DNA of 37,323 bases. Origin: Acidobacteriota bacterium. GTDB lineage: Bacteria; Acidobacteriota; Thermoanaerobaculia; Multivoradales; Multivoraceae. Position 1 is the stretch's first letter, and every line of letters begins with the position of its first letter. A program made the translations under genes and the position numbers. This document shows positions 35,756-37,323 of this stretch, in pieces. Below the pieces are notes generated by a model. It was not told the origin of the DNA and searched no databases. It was given only the letters and a program-made list of their open reading frames with translations. The stretch spans positions 1 through 37,323 of the forward strand of contig JAPOXA010000100.1 of assembly GCA_026707325.1 (NCBI GenBank), written 5' to 3'.

Positions 35756-35818
35756 CTGCGCGTGGCCCCGGACTGGTTGTACGCTCCGGGAGTCTGTTGC
35801 GACGATGACCTGCTTGGC

Positions 35819-36802
35819 CTACTTCATCCTCTCGGGCTTCCGTTCGCCCCGTTCATCGGCGGACGCCTCCAGGTCCCTTGACCTGCCGCGAAACACCTGC
35901 TTGCGGTGCCAGTCGACGAAGTCCGGGTCGGGGCGTTGCCGGCTGCGTTGAGGGTTGCGAATCGGTTTGCCGTGACAGTCGAGGAGCTGGCGACAGGCCG
36001 GGCTCTGGCCGTTCACCTCGTCCGACACGACCAGCCGAAAGCCGTCGCGCGTCCGCCGCAGGCCGATGGCGCCGCGGTCGAACGTCCGATGGTGGAGGAT
36101 GCACAGCGCGAGGCCGTTGCGGACTTCGTCGGGTCCGCCCGCGGAGTGCCAACGGATGTGCGCCGCGTCCAGGCCGACGAGATCGTCGTCGAGCCGGACG
36201 TCGAAGCCGCACACCGCGCAGCGCCGCTCGTACGCCCTCAGCACGGCATGGCGGAAACCGGGATCGCGCGTCGAGGAGGCGGTCGCGGCGGCCCGGTGTT
36301 CCGCGGGCCGGGAGAGGCCCACCGCGTCGCGGATGTCGTTGTGCAGCGAAGGCTCGAAGTGGCCGGCCAGGAGTTCCCGGGCCGCCTCCTCGACGAGCCT
36401 GGGGTCGGCGAGGAGCAGTTGCTGATCCGAGCGCGAGAATCCGCCGGCCGCCGCGCGGTCGATCAACTGGCGGTGGGTGACGCCGCCCTTGCCCGTGATC
36501 CGATCGAGGTCCTCGTCGGCGACCACTTCCCAGAGGTCGTCGTTCGGCAGCCGGGCGAACGGCGCTTCCGGGTGGGGAACGGAGCGCGGCGGGCCGAACC
36601 GGCGCAACAGGCTCTTGAGGTCGTCCGCGATCTCGTCGCCGTAGCCGGCGAGTCGCCGCTCGCCCCGCTGTACCCGGCCGAGCGCCAGGAGAAGCAGCAG
36701 CGGCTTGTGCGGCGCTCGCTCGCCGTCCCGCTTCCAGACGTTGATCCCGGCGACGCGGCGAAGGAAGTCGTCTCGGGTCATCGTCGGGCTGCCGGCGCTC
36801 AC
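35819..36802 (-). CDS. HNH endonuclease resembling phosphorothioate-DNA-binding restriction enzymes
   Basis: A 327-residue protein in two parts. Residues 9-165 (FLRRVAGINVWKRDGERAPHKPLLLLLALGRV, RRFGPPR, HPEAPFARLPNDDLWEV) resemble the sulfur-recognition domain of type IV enzymes that cut phosphorothioated DNA. Residues 185-245 are an HNH nuclease: RRCAVCGFD (C195, C198), LDAAHIRWHSAGG with H215, then VRNGLALCILHHRTFD with N229 and H238. The role would be cleavage of invading DNA carrying sulfur-modified backbones, or partnership with the organism's own modification system. GTG 36802 has GGAG 5 bases upstream. It is divergent from the DUF4007 gene. Confidence 0.8.
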   Translation of the reverse strand: MSAGSPTMTRDDFLRRVAGINVWKRDGERAPHKPLLLLLALGRVQRGERRLAGYGDEIADDLKSLLRRFGPPRSVPHPEAPFARLPNDDLWEVVADEDLDRITGKGGVTHRQLIDRAAAGGFSRSDQQLLLADPRLVEEAARELLAGHFEPSLHNDIRDAVGLSRPAEHRAAATASSTRDPGFRHAVLRAYERRCAVCGFDVRLDDDLVGLDAAHIRWHSAGGPDEVRNGLALCILHHRTFDRGAIGLRRTRDGFRLVVSDEVNGQSPACRQLLDCHGKPIRNPQRSRQRPDPDFVDWHRKQVFRGRSRDLEASADERGERKPERMK

Positions 36803-36874
36803 CGCAACTCCGGTTCAGGAGCGGCTCGGGCCTCAGGGAGTCCAGAGACCGCCGCCCGTGACCGGCCGCTACGG

Positions 36875-36904
36875 TTGATCGGGCCTCCATCCTAATGGCA
36901 TGAT
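36875..36904 (+). promoter_or_regulatory. Possible promoter of the DUF4007 gene
   Basis: TTGATC (36875-36880), an 18-base spacer and CATGAT (36899-36904); the predicted start falls at about the GTG 36911 codon, again a leaderless layout. The interval between 36803 and 36910 must also hold the divergent endonuclease promoter. Confidence 0.3.
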
Positions 36905-36910
36905 GACCGC

Positions 36911-37268
36911 GTGACGGAAGTTGCTCCCCTTGCCGCGGTTCCCGCCGTGGACGTGCCGCCCGCCGGTCCCGCGGAACGCCGGGCGATGCCGCGCTACAGC
37001 TTCTCCGGTCACCAGACGTTTCCGTTCCGCTATGCCTGGTTGCCCAAGGGCGTGGCCGCCGTCAAGGAGGACACCGGGGTGTTCCTCAGCCCGGACGCAC
37101 TAGTGCGGCTGGGCGTGGGCCGCAATATGGTCGCCTCCATCCGCCACTGGGGCGAGGCGCTGGGGCTCTTCGAGACCAGCCGGGGCCGGTCGCGGCTGTT
37201 GCCGCTCGGTTCTTTCCTCTTCGGCGGCGCCGACGCCGGGGCCGCGGCTCCGGAACGTCCTTTGACTA
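36911..37268 (+). CDS. DUF4007-family protein, truncated at the contig end
   Basis: The first 119 codons of a larger gene. The diagnostic start of the domain is clear: YSFSGHQTFPFRYAWLPKGV, VFLSPDALVRLGVGRNMV, then SIRHWGEALGLFE. From memory, DUF4007 genes often sit beside PAPS-reductase-like and other genes of DNA sulfur-modification or related defence islands. That fits the divergent HNH enzyme, but the exact function is unknown to me. GTG 36911 is used; ATG 36986, just before the domain, is an alternative. The frame has no stop and runs into the poly-C run, where the sequence is no longer reliable. Confidence 0.75.
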
Positions 37269-37323
37269 CCCCCCCCCCCCCCCCCCCCCCCCCCCCACCC
37301 CCCTCCCCCCCCCCCCCCCCCCC
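37269..37323. other. Poly-C run at the contig end, probable artefact
   Basis: Fifty-five bases of almost pure C, broken only by A at 37297 and T at 37304, interrupt the DUF4007 reading frame. This looks like a low-quality read end or assembly artefact rather than genomic DNA. Confidence 0.75.

Overview
This is a GC-rich (roughly 70% G+C by eye), gene-dense bacterial segment that ends in an artificial-looking poly-C run, so it is probably a whole contig from an uncultured organism. The gene mix suggests Acidobacteriota or a related soil/marine phylum: a VWA-type 'VEVVVTDRKGRPV' relic, a PQQ-like propeller protein, an ECF sigma with a FecR-type anti-sigma, HisZ plus short HisG, and many GTG/TTG starts. 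No rRNA or marker gene is present, so this placement is weak.

Region 1 (1-1161): the end of an unknown gene, a small polytopic membrane protein with its own terminator, and the first of nine dispersed palindromic repeats. Region 2 (1198-17590) is the centrepiece: one apparent operon, aroDE-hisZGDCBHAF-hisIE-trpEGDCFBA (17 genes). It carries the whole chorismate-to-tryptophan pathway, all histidine steps except histidinol-phosphatase, and a bifunctional shikimate enzyme. Most junctions are 4-base ATGA overlaps. It is preceded by a good promoter, a candidate leader peptide ending WWVHGHGKG (tandem Trp codons followed by two His codons), and nested hairpins. The last hairpin hides the aroDE Shine-Dalgarno sequence. 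I read this as a candidate attenuator that senses both end products.

Region 3 (17630-22086): a secreted protein, a 56-residue membrane peptide, a fusion of a Dph6/DUF71-type PP-loop ATPase with an AraC regulator, a lytic transglycosylase, a relic of a VWA protein and an EamA transporter. Two of these genes share a duplicated upstream region with direct repeats at identical spacing. Region 4 (22196-29430): one operon of ECF sigma factor, a very large zinc-finger/FecR anti-sigma fused to an unknown extracytoplasmic domain, and two ABC-2 exporter pairs.

Region 5 (29432-35057): ribosome-rescue factor ArfB, a small lipoprotein, a PQQ-like propeller, a DUF885-like metallopeptidase, and a minus-strand pair of alpha/beta hydrolase and membrane protein. 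Region 6 (35112-37323) looks like the edge of a defence island: a VapBC-type toxin-antitoxin pair, an HNH endonuclease resembling phosphorothioate-DNA-binding enzymes, and a divergent, truncated DUF4007 gene.

The dispersed repeats share a CACTGGGTGCG terminus followed by one or two GC hairpins. They lie in spacers, but also in frame inside aroDE and in the 3' ends of hisD, hisC, trpC and the FecR gene, where they are translated. I saw no rRNA, tRNA or CRISPR array.
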